64,000 nt of DNA from Loktanella sp. SALINAS62 (GTDB lineage Bacteria > Pseudomonadota > Alphaproteobacteria > Rhodobacterales > Rhodobacteraceae): positions 323,673-387,672 of the forward strand of contig NZ_JAAFZU010000055.1 in NCBI RefSeq assembly GCF_018263905.1, given 5' to 3'. Made by a program: the position numbers and the translations under genes. The notes beneath the pieces were generated by a model. The model saw only the letters and a program-made list of their open reading frames with translations. It was not told where the DNA came from and ran no database searches. Of the stretch, positions 28,652 through 37,959 are shown in pieces (position 1 is the first letter of the stretch; each line of letters opens with the position of its first letter).

Positions 28652-29785
28652 ATGACCCTGCACAACCGTTATCCCGCCATTGCCGATCTCAAAGCGCGCG
28701 CGCGCCGCCGGATTCCGCATTTCGTCTGGGAATACCTTGATAGCGCGACGGGGGACGAAGCGACACTGGCCCGCAACCGCGCGGCACTGGATGCGGTGCT
28801 GTTGCGCCCTTCGATCCTGCATGGCGAATTCACGCCCGACCTCTCGGTCACGGTGATGGGCCGCACCTACCCCCTGCCCTTTGGTATTGCGCCTGTGGGC
28901 ATGTCGGGTCTGGTCTGGCCCGATGCCGAATGCCTGCTTGCCCGCACGGCTGCGACCGCAGGCATTCCCTATGGTCTGTCCACCGTTGCCACCCGTACGC
29001 CAGAGGACGTCGCCCCGCACTTGGGCGACGATGGCTGGTTCCAGATCTATCCGCCGCGCGACCCCGACATCCGCGCCGATATGCTGCGCCGGGCACGCGC
29101 AGCTGGATTCGGCACATTGGTGCTGACGGTCGATGTGCCGGTGGCATCGCGGCGCGAACGGCAGACGCGTGGCGGGCTGACCAATCCGCCGCGCCTGACG
29201 CCACGTCTGGCGGCACAGGCCGCCCGGTGCCCGGCATGGCTGGCGGGCATCCGGCGGACAGGCATGCCGCGCATGCGTCTGATCGACAGTTACGCCGATG
29301 CCGCGACCGCGCTGCCGTCCACGGCCCATGCCGGATACCTGCTACGTACCTCTCCGGATTGGGACTACCTGCGCCAGATCCGCGACGCGTGGGATGGCGC
29401 GCTGGTGGTCAAGGGCGTGCTGGACCCGGATGATGCGGCCCCGCTGCAACAGGCCGGTGTCGATGCGATCTGGATCAGCAACCACGCCGGACGTCAGTTC
29501 GCGGCCGCACCCGCCACCGCAAGCGTCGTTCCCGCGATGCGCGCCGCGACGGATTTGCCGCTGATCGTCGATTCCGGGATTGCGGGTGGTCTGGATATAC
29601 TGCGGATGATCGCGCTTGGCGCGGATTTCGTCATGCTGGGCCGCGCGTTCCATTATGGACTGGCCGCGCTGGGTGAACCCGGCGCGGCCCATGTGATCGA
29701 CATTCTGCGCGCGGATCTGATCGCAAACATGGGTCAGTTGGGTACGCACCGCCTGTCAGACGTACCGGGACGCTTGATCCGTTAG
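28652..29785 (+). CDS. FMN-dependent alpha-hydroxy-acid dehydrogenase/oxidase (LldD-like)
   Basis: TIM-barrel flavoenzyme of the L-lactate dehydrogenase/glycolate oxidase/mandelate dehydrogenase family; 377 residues. N-terminal DLKARARRRIPHFVWEYLDSATGDE is typical, followed by LPFGIAPVGMSGLVWPDAE and WFQIYPPRD. LVLTVDVPVASRRERQTRGG follows, and the catalytic loop WISNHAGRQF near residue 275 holds the active-site His. Most relatives read SNHGGRQ, so the Ala is a small departure. The phosphate-binding end IVDSGIAGGLDILRMIALGADFVMLGR is intact. The substrate cannot be told from sequence. It is divergent from uvrD with 143 bases between. Confidence 0.9.
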   Translation: MTLHNRYPAIADLKARARRRIPHFVWEYLDSATGDEATLARNRAALDAVLLRPSILHGEFTPDLSVTVMGRTYPLPFGIAPVGMSGLVWPDAECLLARTAATAGIPYGLSTVATRTPEDVAPHLGDDGWFQIYPPRDPDIRADMLRRARAAGFGTLVLTVDVPVASRRERQTRGGLTNPPRLTPRLAAQAARCPAWLAGIRRTGMPRMRLIDSYADAATALPSTAHAGYLLRTSPDWDYLRQIRDAWDGALVVKGVLDPDDAAPLQQAGVDAIWISNHAGRQFAAAPATASVVPAMRAATDLPLIVDSGIAGGLDILRMIALGADFVMLGRAFHYGLAALGEPGAAHVIDILRADLIANMGQLGTHRLSDVPGRLIR

Positions 29786-29848
29786 CGGCACTGGACATCC
29801 TTGGGTGCAAGGTTACAAATTGCTGCAACTGCAAAAGGACTGTTTTAC

Positions 29849-32800
29849 ATGGCCGACTTCAAAAAGATCCTGATTGCCAACCGGGGCGAAATCGCAATCC
29901 GCGTGATGCGCGCCTGTAACGAGATGGGCAAGAAAACCGTCGCCGTCTTTGCCGAAGAGGACAAGCTGTCATTGCACCGCTTCAAGGCGGACGAGGCATA
30001 CCGCATCGGCGAGGGTCTGGGTCCGGTCGCGGCCTATCTGTCGATCGCGGAAATCATTCGCGTGGCCAAGATGTCAGGGTCGGACGCGATCCATCCGGGC
30101 TATGGTCTGCTGTCGGAAAACCCCGATTTTGTGGATGCCTGCACGGACGCAGGCATCACCTTTATCGGGCCAAAGGCCAAGACGATGCGCCAGTTGGGCG
30201 ACAAGGCCAGCGCGCGCCGCGTCGCGGTCGAAGCGGGCGTGCCCGTCATCCCAGCAACTGAAGTGTTGGGCGACGATATGGACGCCATCCGCAAGCAAGC
30301 CGCAGAGGTGGGTTATCCCCTGATGCTGAAGGCATCATGGGGCGGCGGCGGACGCGGCATGCGCCCGATCGAGTCCGAAAAGGAACTGGAAGAAAAGGTC
30401 CGCGAAGGCCGGCGCGAGGCAGAGGCCGCATTCGGCAACGGCGAAGGTTATCTGGAAAAGATGATCCTCAAGGCGCGCCATGTCGAGGTGCAGATCCTGG
30501 GCGACAGCCACGGCGAAATCTATCATTTGTGGGAACGCGATTGTTCCGTGCAGCGCCGCAACCAAAAGGTCGTTGAACGCGCCCCCGCGCCCTATCTGTC
30601 GGAAACCCAGCGCGAACGTATCTGCAATCTGGGCAAGAAGCTTTGCGCGCATGTGAATTACGAATGCGCGGGCACGGTCGAATTCCTGATGGATATGGAT
30701 TCGGGCGAATTCTATTTCATCGAAGTGAACCCCCGCGTGCAGGTCGAACATACGGTTACCGAAGAAGTGACGGGCATCGACATCGTGCGTGCGCAAATCC
30801 TGATCGCCGAAGGCAAAAGCATCGTCGAAGCAACCGGATGCGCGTCGCAATACGATGTAAAACTGGACGGTCACGCCCTGCAGTGCCGGGTCACGACAGA
30901 AGACCCGCAGAACAACTTTATCCCCGATTACGGGCGCATCCAGATGTATCGCACCGCCACCGGGCCGGGCATCCGCCTGGACGGCGGCACCGCCTATTCG
31001 GGGGCCGTGATCACACGCTATTACGATAGCCTGTTGACCAAGGTGACGGCCCGTGCACCGACGCCGGAAATGGCCATCGCCCGGATGGACCGCGCGTTGC
31101 GCGAATTCCGCATCCGGGGTGTCAGCACCAATATCGCATTCGTCGAAAACCTGCTGAAGCATCCGACGTTCCTGAACAACGAATACCACACCAAATTCAT
31201 CGATCAGACCCCGGCGCTGTTTGAATTCAAGGCGCGCCGGGACCGTGCGACGAAAATCCTGACATATATCGCGGATATCACCGTCAACGGACATCCCGAA
31301 ACAGCAGGCCGTCCGCGCCCGGCGGCGGATGTGAAATTGCCAAAGGCGCCGGTAAAATCCACCGCAGACGTGCCTGACGGCACGCGCCAGATCCTTGATC
31401 GTGACGGCCCCGCCGCCATCGCACAATGGATGAAGGACCAGCCGCAGTTGCTGATCACCGACACCACGATGCGCGACGGGCACCAGTCGCTGCTGGCCAC
31501 CCGGATGCGGTCCATCGACATGACCACCATCGCACCGACCTATGCCACCAAGATGAGCCAGCTGTTCAGCGTCGAATGCTGGGGCGGTGCAACATTCGAT
31601 GTGGCGTATCGGTTCTTGCAGGAATGTCCGTGGCAGCGGTTGCGCGACATTCGCGCACGCATGCCCAACGTGATGACGCAGATGTTGCTACGCGCATCCA
31701 ACGGCGTGGGATATACCAACTATCCCGACAACGTGGTGCAGGCGTTCGTCACACAGGCGGCCACGTCAGGGGTCGATGTGTTCCGCGTGTTCGACAGCCT
31801 GAACTGGGTCGAAAACATGCGCATCGCGATGGATGCGGTCATCGACAGCGGCAAGGTCTGCGAAGGCACGATCTGCTACACCGGCGACATGCTGGACCCC
31901 GACAGGTCCAAGTATGACCTGAAATACTACATCGGCATGGCCAAGGAGTTGGAAAAGGCCGGTGCGCATGTGCTGGGATTGAAGGACATGGCGGGCCTGC
32001 TGAAAGCACCGGCAGCCAGCCAGTTGTTCAAGGCGTTGAAAGAAGAGGTCGGCCTGCCGATCCATTTCCACACCCACGATACATCGGGCGCGGCCATCGG
32101 GACCGTGCTGGCCGCATCCGCCGCGGGCGTCGATTGCGTGGATGCCGCGATGGACGCGCTGTCGGGCAACACCAGCCAGCCCACGCTGGGGTCCATCGTC
32201 GAGGCGCTGAAAGGCAGCGACCGCGACACCGGGCTGGATATCGCCGCCATCCGCGAAATTTCCAACTACTGGGAACAGGTCCGCGCGCATTATCTGGCGT
32301 TCGAATCCGGTTTGCAGGCCCCCGCGTCAGAGGTCTATCTGCACGAAATGCCCGGCGGGCAGTTCACCAACCTCAAGGCGCAGGCGCGCAGCCTGGGACT
32401 GGAAGACCGCTGGCACGAGGTCGCGCAGACCTATGCCGACGTGAACCGGATGTTCGGTGATATCGTCAAGGTGACGCCGTCGTCCAAGGTGGTGGGCGAC
32501 ATGGCGTTGATGATGGTCAGTCAGGGCCTGACCCGCGATCAGGTCGAAGATCCATCGGTCGATGTGTCCTTTCCCGAATCGGTGATCGACATGATGCGCG
32601 GCAGTCTGGGCCAGCCCCCCGGCGGCTGGCCTGCCGGTATTCAGAAAAAAGTGCTGAAAGGCGAAAAACCCAACACCGAACGCCCCGGCAAGCGTCTGCC
32701 GCCGGTCGATCTGGATGCGACGCGCAAAACCTTGGCCGACACGATCGGCACAGCCGTCGATGATGAGGATCTGAACGGCTACCTGATGTATCCAAAGGTC

Positions 32801-33289
32801 TTTACCGAATATGCCGCGCGGCATGAACTGTACGGTCCGGTCCGCACCCTGCCGACAAAGACGTTCTTTTACGGCATGGAACCCGGTGAAGAGATCAGCG
32901 CCGAGATCGATCCCGGCAAAACGCTGGAAATCCGGATGCAGGCCGAATCCGAAATGAACGAGGACGGCGAGGTCAAAGTGTTCTTTGAACTCAACGGTCA
33001 GCCCCGCACGATCCGTGTGCTGAACCGTCTGGCCGCCGCCGACCGTGTCAGCAAGCCCAAGGCGGAAATGGGCAACCCCAACCATATCGGCGCGCCGATG
33101 CCCGGTGTGGTGGCCACCGTGGCCGCACAGGCGGGTACAAAGGTGAAAGAAGGCGATCTGTTGCTGACCATCGAAGCGATGAAGATGGAAACCGGCATCC
33201 ACGCCGACCGCAGCGCGACAATCAAGGCGGTCTACGTCAACGCCGGATCACAGATCGATGCAAAGGATCTGCTGATCGAATTCGAGTAA
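29849..33289 (+). CDS. pyc: Pyruvate carboxylase
   Basis: Biotin-dependent anaplerotic enzyme converting pyruvate, bicarbonate and ATP to oxaloacetate. The single 1146-residue chain holds all parts. Biotin carboxylase occupies about residues 1-455, from KILIANRGEIAIRVMRA. The carboxyltransferase TIM barrel occupies about 530-810, from LITDTTMRDGHQSLLATRMR. It has the pyruvate/metal-binding FDSLNWVENMR and the His pair FHTHD; a tetramerisation domain follows. The biotinyl domain has the acceptor Lys at 1112 in EAMKMETG. The ATG at 29849 follows an AAAGGAC ribosome site; in-frame codons before it are non-coding. It appears monocistronic. Confidence 0.98.
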   Translation: MADFKKILIANRGEIAIRVMRACNEMGKKTVAVFAEEDKLSLHRFKADEAYRIGEGLGPVAAYLSIAEIIRVAKMSGSDAIHPGYGLLSENPDFVDACTDAGITFIGPKAKTMRQLGDKASARRVAVEAGVPVIPATEVLGDDMDAIRKQAAEVGYPLMLKASWGGGGRGMRPIESEKELEEKVREGRREAEAAFGNGEGYLEKMILKARHVEVQILGDSHGEIYHLWERDCSVQRRNQKVVERAPAPYLSETQRERICNLGKKLCAHVNYECAGTVEFLMDMDSGEFYFIEVNPRVQVEHTVTEEVTGIDIVRAQILIAEGKSIVEATGCASQYDVKLDGHALQCRVTTEDPQNNFIPDYGRIQMYRTATGPGIRLDGGTAYSGAVITRYYDSLLTKVTARAPTPEMAIARMDRALREFRIRGVSTNIAFVENLLKHPTFLNNEYHTKFIDQTPALFEFKARRDRATKILTYIADITVNGHPETAGRPRPAADVKLPKAPVKSTADVPDGTRQILDRDGPAAIAQWMKDQPQLLITDTTMRDGHQSLLATRMRSIDMTTIAPTYATKMSQLFSVECWGGATFDVAYRFLQECPWQRLRDIRARMPNVMTQMLLRASNGVGYTNYPDNVVQAFVTQAATSGVDVFRVFDSLNWVENMRIAMDAVIDSGKVCEGTICYTGDMLDPDRSKYDLKYYIGMAKELEKAGAHVLGLKDMAGLLKAPAASQLFKALKEEVGLPIHFHTHDTSGAAIGTVLAASAAGVDCVDAAMDALSGNTSQPTLGSIVEALKGSDRDTGLDIAAIREISNYWEQVRAHYLAFESGLQAPASEVYLHEMPGGQFTNLKAQARSLGLEDRWHEVAQTYADVNRMFGDIVKVTPSSKVVGDMALMMVSQGLTRDQVEDPSVDVSFPESVIDMMRGSLGQPPGGWPAGIQKKVLKGEKPNTERPGKRLPPVDLDATRKTLADTIGTAVDDEDLNGYLMYPKVFTEYAARHELYGPVRTLPTKTFFYGMEPGEEISAEIDPGKTLEIRMQAESEMNEDGEVKVFFELNGQPRTIRVLNRLAAADRVSKPKAEMGNPNHIGAPMPGVVATVAAQAGTKVKEGDLLLTIEAMKMETGIHADRSATIKAVYVNAGSQIDAKDLLIEFE

Positions 33290-33301
33290 GCCCTTTTGGA
33301 T

Positions 33302-33324
33302 GGCGGATTGATCTGCGATCCGCC
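33302..33324 (+). terminator. Hairpin after pyc
   Basis: GGCGGAT / ATCCGCC with a nine-base loop, 13 bases after the pyc stop. It has no clear U-tract, so it is a weak terminator or 3'-end stabilising stem. Confidence 0.45.
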
Positions 33325-33417
33325 GTCCGGCGGTAATCCTTCGCAGAAGTTGAATTTCTGCGAAAATACACTTGCAGGCCAAAAGCCGGAACGGTAAAGC
33401 CTGCCCTACTTGATGAC

Positions 33418-33492
33418 GCGGGCGTAGCTCAGGGGTAGAGCATAACCTTGCCAAGGTTAGGGTCGAGAGTTCGAATCTCTTCGCCCGCTCCA
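33418..33492 (+). tRNA. tRNA-Gly (anticodon GCC), copy 1
   Basis: 75 bases including an encoded CCA. Acceptor GCGGGCG/CGCCCGC, D-arm with AGCTC...GAGC, anticodon stem CCTTGCCAAGG region with anticodon GCC, T-loop TTCGAAT. Copy 2 is identical and starts 19 bases later. Confidence 0.97.
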
Positions 33493-33511
33493 TCAAGTGA
33501 CGATCTGGTGC

Positions 33512-33586
33512 GCGGGCGTAGCTCAGGGGTAGAGCATAACCTTGCCAAGGTTAGGGTCGAGAGTTCGAATCTCTTCGCCCGCTCCA
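33512..33586 (+). tRNA. tRNA-Gly (anticodon GCC), copy 2
   Basis: Identical to copy 1 over all 75 bases, including CCA. The two share one upstream region and one terminator, so they are probably one transcript. Confidence 0.97.
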
Positions 33587-33594
33587 GATTGACG

Positions 33595-33628
33595 AAAACA
33601 GCCGCCCCCTTGGGGCGGCTTTTGTTTG
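33595..33628 (+). terminator. Terminator after the tRNA-Gly pair (bidirectional)
   Basis: AGCCGCCCC / GGGGCGGCT with a three-base loop, flanked by AAAAC on the left and TTTTGTTT on the right. It ends the tRNA transcript and can also serve the minus-strand gene that stops at 33636. The stem is almost the same as the ftsZ terminator. Confidence 0.85.
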
Positions 33629-33635
33629 TGGTGGA

Positions 33636-33875
33636 TCAAAACGCCTTGAACGTCAGTGTCGTCAATGTGCGTTCGATGCCCTTGATCCCTGCCACGCCTT
33701 CGTTGATGAAATGGCCGATGTCTTCGTCCGCTGGCACGTAGGCTTTCATCAGCAGGTCGAAATCGCCGCTGGTGGAATACAGTTCCGAATGCAATTCGCG
33801 CAGCGCGATCTTTTCGGCGACCTCATAGGTGGTGCCGGGCTTGCAGCGGATCTGGACGAACACGCAGGTGGTCAT
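33636..33875 (-). CDS. Stand-alone Lrp/AsnC ligand-binding (RAM) domain protein
   Basis: A 79-residue protein that consists only of the RAM domain: [42 protein letters not shown] and [13 protein letters not shown]. It has no DNA-binding helix. Such single-domain proteins are widespread; they oligomerise and bind small ligands, but their roles are mostly unknown. The ATG at 33875 follows AAAGGAAG, giving a clear start. It is divergent from hisB with 122 bases between. Confidence 0.9.
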   Translation of the reverse strand: MTTCVFVQIRCKPGTTYEVAEKIALRELHSELYSTSGDFDLLMKAYVPADEDIGHFINEGVAGIKGIERTLTTLTFKAF

Positions 33876-33997
33876 GGGGCTTCCTTTCGGGGGTGTTTTC
33901 GGCAAACCTGCACCACGGACGCGTTCCGCGCAATCCGTGGACTTGGCACGATACCCCTGCGCCGCCTATACGGGGCGCGCAACGACAGGAGTCCGCG

Positions 33998-34585
33998 ATG
34001 CGCAGCGCCACGATCACACGCAAGACCGCCGAAACCGACATCACCGTCATGCTGGAACTGGACGGGTCCGGCACATATGACAACCGTACCGGTGTCGGGT
34101 TCTTTGATCACATGCTGGACCAGTTGGCCCGACACGCGCTGATCGATCTGCGCGTCAAGGCTGCGGGCGATCTGCACATCGACGACCACCACACGGTCGA
34201 GGACGTAGGCATCGCCATCGGCCAAGCCCTGACGCAGGCCTTGGGCGACAAGAAAGGCATCCGGCGTTACGGCGACTGCCACCTTGCGATGGATGACGCG
34301 CAGGTGCGATGCGCGCTGGATCTGTCGGGCCGTCCCTACCTGATCTGCAATCTGGACCTGCCCTACGGCAAGATCGGCACGTTCGACACCGAACTGGTGC
34401 GCGAATTCTTTCAGGCATTGGCAACCCACGGCGGCATCACACTGCACATCGACCGCCTGCACGGTTTCAACGCGCACCACATCACCGAAGCCGCATTCAA
34501 ATCCGTCGCGCGCGCGTTGCGCGAAGCGCTGGAAACAGACCCGCGCAAGGCCGATGCGATCCCGTCTACCAAAGGTATCCTGTGA
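33998..34585 (+). CDS. hisB: Imidazoleglycerol-phosphate dehydratase HisB
   Basis: Manganese enzyme for the sixth step of histidine synthesis (IGP to imidazole-acetol phosphate). The 195-residue protein has [35 protein letters not shown] and [21 protein letters not shown], carrying the duplicated metal-binding His/Glu sets. It is the single-function form, without the phosphatase domain of E. coli HisB. The ATG at 33998 follows CAGGAG. Its TGA overlaps the GTG start of hisH. Confidence 0.97.
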   Translation: MRSATITRKTAETDITVMLELDGSGTYDNRTGVGFFDHMLDQLARHALIDLRVKAAGDLHIDDHHTVEDVGIAIGQALTQALGDKKGIRRYGDCHLAMDDAQVRCALDLSGRPYLICNLDLPYGKIGTFDTELVREFFQALATHGGITLHIDRLHGFNAHHITEAAFKSVARALREALETDPRKADAIPSTKGIL

Positions 34586-35220
34586 CTACAGTTCTGATCG
34601 ATTACGACAGCGGCAACCTGCATTCCGCACAAAAAGCGTTCGAGCTGATGGCACGCGACAGCGGGTCCGGCCCGGTCGTCGTCAGTGGCGATGCGGATGT
34701 CATCGCCAGCGCCGACCGGCTGGTGCTGCCCGGTGATGGCGCATTCCCACATTGCCGCGACCAATTGTTCAGCCGCACAGCACTGGCAGAAGCCATCGTG
34801 GATTCGGTCGAAAATCGGGGCGTGCCGTTTTTTGGCATCTGTGTAGGCATGCAGCTTTTGGCGTCGACGGGTCACGAATATGAAGCGACGTCAGGATTTG
34901 GCTGGATTCCCGGCGACGTGAACCGGATTCGCCCTGTGGATACAGCGCTAAAAATCCCCCACATGGGCTGGAACGATCTGGTGATGGACAGCGCCCATCC
35001 CGTGCTCGACGGCATGGCGACGGGCGATCACGCCTATTTCGTTCATTCCTATGCCATGCGTGTGCATGATGACGCGCACCTGCTGGCGCATGTGGATTAT
35101 GGCGGGGACGTGACGGCAGTGGTCGGGCGCGACAACATCATCGGCGCGCAGTTCCACCCCGAAAAAAGCCAAAGCGCGGGCCTGCGGATGATTGCGAATT
35201 TCCTCCGCTGGACCCCGTGA
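34582..35220 (+). CDS. hisH: Imidazole glycerol phosphate synthase glutaminase subunit HisH
   Basis: Class I glutamine amidotransferase that supplies ammonia to HisF. The 212-residue protein starts with [18 protein letters not shown] and has [10 protein letters not shown]. The nucleophile elbow [11 protein letters not shown] has Cys87, and PHMGWNDL follows. The His-Glu pair is in QFHPEKS near the end. The GTG start overlaps the hisB stop (GTGA); the open frame extends upstream through hisB without coding character. Its partner hisF lies 3.4 kb away on the other strand. Its own stop overlaps the glutaminase start in the same way. Confidence 0.96.
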   Translation: MTTVLIDYDSGNLHSAQKAFELMARDSGSGPVVVSGDADVIASADRLVLPGDGAFPHCRDQLFSRTALAEAIVDSVENRGVPFFGICVGMQLLASTGHEYEATSGFGWIPGDVNRIRPVDTALKIPHMGWNDLVMDSAHPVLDGMATGDHAYFVHSYAMRVHDDAHLLAHVDYGGDVTAVVGRDNIIGAQFHPEKSQSAGLRMIANFLRWTP

Positions 35221-36131
35221 CCGATCTTCAGGCTATCATTGACCGGATCGGGGCACAGATGTCTGTCGCCCCTGACCGCGGGATCGTCGCGCAATACATA
35301 CCGCCGTTGGCCCGGATCGATCCGCGCCAATTCGGTATGGCCGTTGCCCTGCCCGATGGGCAGGTGTTGACCACCGGCGACGCCGACACACGGTTTTCGA
35401 TCCAAAGCATTTCCAAGGTATTCACCCTGTCGCTGGCGCTGGGGCGGCTGGGGGATTCGTTCTGGACCAACGTGGGACGCGAGCCATCGGGTCAGGCCTT
35501 TAACTCGATCCTGCAACTGGAACACGAGGCAGGCCGCCCGCGCAATCCGTTCATCAACGCGGGCGCCATTGCCACGACAGATGCGGCTATGGCGCATCAT
35601 GCGCCCAAGGAGTTTCTGGCCGAACTGGTGCAATTCGTCCGCAACGCAGCCGGTGACGACGACATCCATATCGATGCAGACGTCGCCCGATCCGAAGAGG
35701 CAACAGGCGACCTGAACCGGTCGCTCGCTTATTTCATGGCGTCCCACGGACGGCTTCAGAACGCGGTTCCCAACGTGCTAGGCGCATATTTCCACCAATG
35801 CGCGCTGGCGATGACCTGCCGCCAACTGGCCCGCGCCGCACTGATTTTTACCGGTGCAAAGGGCACGCCGCGCCTGATGTCGGCGGCACGGCGGCGGCGC
35901 ATAAACGCACTGATGATGCTGTGCGGGCATTATGATGCATCGGGCGATTTCGCTTTTCGCGTAGGACTGCCCGGCAAGTCGGGCGTCGGCGGTGGCATTC
36001 TGGCCGTCGCACCGGGGCGCGCGGGGATCGCAGTCTGGTCACCAGGCCTGAATGCGCGCGGCAATTCGAAACTGGGGTCCGAAGCGATGGAAATGCTGGC
36101 CCAGGATACCGGATGGTCGGTCTTTTCCTAG
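35217..36131 (+). CDS. glsA: Glutaminase GlsA
   Basis: Serine-dependent beta-lactamase-fold enzyme hydrolysing L-glutamine to glutamate and ammonia; 304 residues, the usual length. The catalytic pair S64-x-x-K67 lies in [40 protein letters not shown] and [15 protein letters not shown] are family-specific. The GTG start overlaps the hisH stop (GTGA), so it is translationally coupled to hisBH. That is not the usual location for this gene. The coupling hints at co-control of glutamine use and histidine synthesis; this is inference. Confidence 0.95.
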   Translation: MTDLQAIIDRIGAQMSVAPDRGIVAQYIPPLARIDPRQFGMAVALPDGQVLTTGDADTRFSIQSISKVFTLSLALGRLGDSFWTNVGREPSGQAFNSILQLEHEAGRPRNPFINAGAIATTDAAMAHHAPKEFLAELVQFVRNAAGDDDIHIDADVARSEEATGDLNRSLAYFMASHGRLQNAVPNVLGAYFHQCALAMTCRQLARAALIFTGAKGTPRLMSAARRRRINALMMLCGHYDASGDFAFRVGLPGKSGVGGGILAVAPGRAGIAVWSPGLNARGNSKLGSEAMEMLAQDTGWSVFS

Positions 36132-36146
36132 GCCAGCAGCGGGCGG

Positions 36147-36968
36147 TCAGTGGCCCAGAAATTCCAGCATGTCGCTTGTCAACTGTTCCTTGTGGGTCGC
36201 AGTCAGCGCATGTGGCGCACCGTCGTAGGATTTGAACGTCGCGCCATCGATCATGTCAGCAGCCTGTTGACCGGCAGGCGCAATCGGCACGATCTTGTCA
36301 CCGGTGCCATGGACAACCAGCGTGGGCACCTTGAAATGCGCCATGTCGGGTCGGAAATCGGTCCGCCCAAAAGCGTCCACGCAATCCAGCGTCGCCTTTG
36401 GACTGGCCAGCATCGCCATTGACCACAACCAGTTCCGGGTCGCGTCCGATACACCACCCGCATCGGTTCCTTCTCCGGTGAAGTCGTTGAAAAAATCCTG
36501 CAAAAACGCTTGGCGGTCGTCGCGCAATCCTGCCTTCATATCTTCGAACACGCTGTCGTCGACACCGTCAGGATTGTCGTCGGCCTTTTTCATGTAGGGC
36601 GCGACCGAAGAGATCAGCATCGCCTTTGCCACGTTCTTGCCGCCGTGACGTGACATGTAACGGCTGACCTCGCCGCCACCCATCGAGAACCCCGCGAGGG
36701 CGGCGTTTTCAAGGTTCAAGGCTGTCATCACGTCAACCAGATCGTCGGACAGCGTGTCATAATCGTAGCCTGCAAAAGGTTGGCCGGACCGCCCAAAGCC
36801 ACGGCGATCATAGGCGATGACACGGTAGCCTGCCTCTGCCAGTTTGACGGCCTGATATTCCCAGCTGTCAGCATTCAGGGGCCAGCCGTGGATCAGCACG
36901 ACGGGATCACCGATGCCCCAATCATTGACGTAGATGGGTGTGCCGTCGCGTGTTTCGATCATTGGCAT
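36147..36968 (-). CDS. Alpha/beta hydrolase, non-heme haloperoxidase-like
   Basis: A 273-residue alpha/beta hydrolase. The oxyanion region VVLIHGWPLNADSWEYQ is at 23-40 and the nucleophile elbow GFSMGGGE has S95. The acid D224 lies in HGTGDKIVP and H253 in APHAL. The family includes cofactor-free haloperoxidases/perhydrolases and esterases (annotated as arylesterase or non-heme chloroperoxidase). The true substrate is unknown. The start has AGGAGA upstream. It faces glsA tail to tail, 15 bases apart. Confidence 0.9.
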   Translation of the reverse strand: MPMIETRDGTPIYVNDWGIGDPVVLIHGWPLNADSWEYQAVKLAEAGYRVIAYDRRGFGRSGQPFAGYDYDTLSDDLVDVMTALNLENAALAGFSMGGGEVSRYMSRHGGKNVAKAMLISSVAPYMKKADDNPDGVDDSVFEDMKAGLRDDRQAFLQDFFNDFTGEGTDAGGVSDATRNWLWSMAMLASPKATLDCVDAFGRTDFRPDMAHFKVPTLVVHGTGDKIVPIAPAGQQAADMIDGATFKSYDGAPHALTATHKEQLTSDMLEFLGH

Positions 36969-37127
36969 CGGTGTCTCCTATTACAGCCTTTGCCAAATAA
37001 CCCGATGTCATGACTGCGGTTCCATCACTGCTGCGTGCGCCGGAACTTGCCGACGCGGACGCACGCACTTGTCCGCACGCCAGCCACGCGGCTAAGTAAG
37101 CGCAGCATCACAACAGGACAACGATCC

Positions 37128-37619
37128 ATGCAGACCACAAAGATCGCCCTTGCGGCGTTTTGCCTTGCCCTGATGGCCGCCTGTTCCAGCCCGGCCACCA
37201 CGCCAGAGATCACCAAATCCTTTGCACAGGTCGCCCCACGCATCCCGATGCACCCCAACGAGACGCCGGAACTGCGCGCACTTATCAACGAATACGCGGA
37301 TACCTACGACATTCCCCGCAGCCTGCTGCACCGGGTCATTATCCGCGAAAGCACCCACAATCCCGGCGCGCGTAATGGCCCCTATTACGGGCTGATGCAG
37401 ATCCTGCCCGCGACCGCCCGCACTATGGGATTTCGTGGCGCGCCATCCGATCTGCTGGATGCCGAAACCAACCTGAAATACGCTGGGAAATATCTGCGCG
37501 GTGCGTGGTTGCTATCGGGCGGGTCCGAAGCGCAGGCCGTCAAATGGTATTCGCAGGGTTTTTATTACGAAGCCAAGCGACAGGGCAAACTGGTCGAAAC
37601 CGGATTGCGCAGCGGCTGA
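37128..37619 (+). CDS. Lytic transglycosylase lipoprotein (SLT domain)
   Basis: A 163-residue envelope protein. A lipoprotein signal with lipobox LMAAC (Cys19) is followed by a transglycosylase SLT domain from residue 55. It has the catalytic Glu74 in IIRESTHNPGARN, then YYGLMQILPATARTMGF, then NLKYAGKYLRGAW. It should cut MurNAc-GlcNAc bonds in peptidoglycan from the outer membrane. It is shorter than the E. coli Mlt enzymes and close to the compact single-domain forms. The ATG at 37128 was chosen because it starts the signal peptide. Confidence 0.92.
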   Translation: MQTTKIALAAFCLALMAACSSPATTPEITKSFAQVAPRIPMHPNETPELRALINEYADTYDIPRSLLHRVIIRESTHNPGARNGPYYGLMQILPATARTMGFRGAPSDLLDAETNLKYAGKYLRGAWLLSGGSEAQAVKWYSQGFYYEAKRQGKLVETGLRSG

Positions 37620-37650
37620 CACTGCCTGCCGTGTCCGGGAAAATCGCGGA

Positions 37651-37959
37651 TCAGGACCGCGCCTGTTTTTCAGCGATGCCGGATGTGCCCCGCCGCCGTT
37701 CAAGTTCCGCCATCACCGCATCCAGTGACACATCGCTGGCCGCCAGCATGACCAGCAGGTGATAGATCACATCGGCCGCTTCGGACGTCAGCGCCGCTTT
37801 ATCGCCGCGCGCGGCCTCGATGATCGCCTCGATTGCTTCTTCGCCGAACTTTTCGGCACATTTTGCAGGGCCTTTGGCCAGCAGTTTCGCGGTCCAACTG
37901 GTATCGGGATCGGCGTGCTTGCGCGATTCAATCGTTTTGAAAAGATCGTTCAGGGTCAT
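37651..37959 (-). CDS. hisE: Phosphoribosyl-ATP pyrophosphatase HisE
   Basis: All-alpha NTP pyrophosphohydrolase (MazG-like) for the second step of histidine synthesis; 102 residues, single-function form. [23 protein letters not shown] and [16 protein letters not shown] carry the E-x-x-E and E-x-x-D metal sites. The ATG overlaps the hisF stop by four bases, so hisF and hisE form one unit on the minus strand. Confidence 0.96.
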   Translation of the reverse strand: MTLNDLFKTIESRKHADPDTSWTAKLLAKGPAKCAEKFGEEAIEAIIEAARGDKAALTSEAADVIYHLLVMLAASDVSLDAVMAELERRRGTSGIAEKQARS

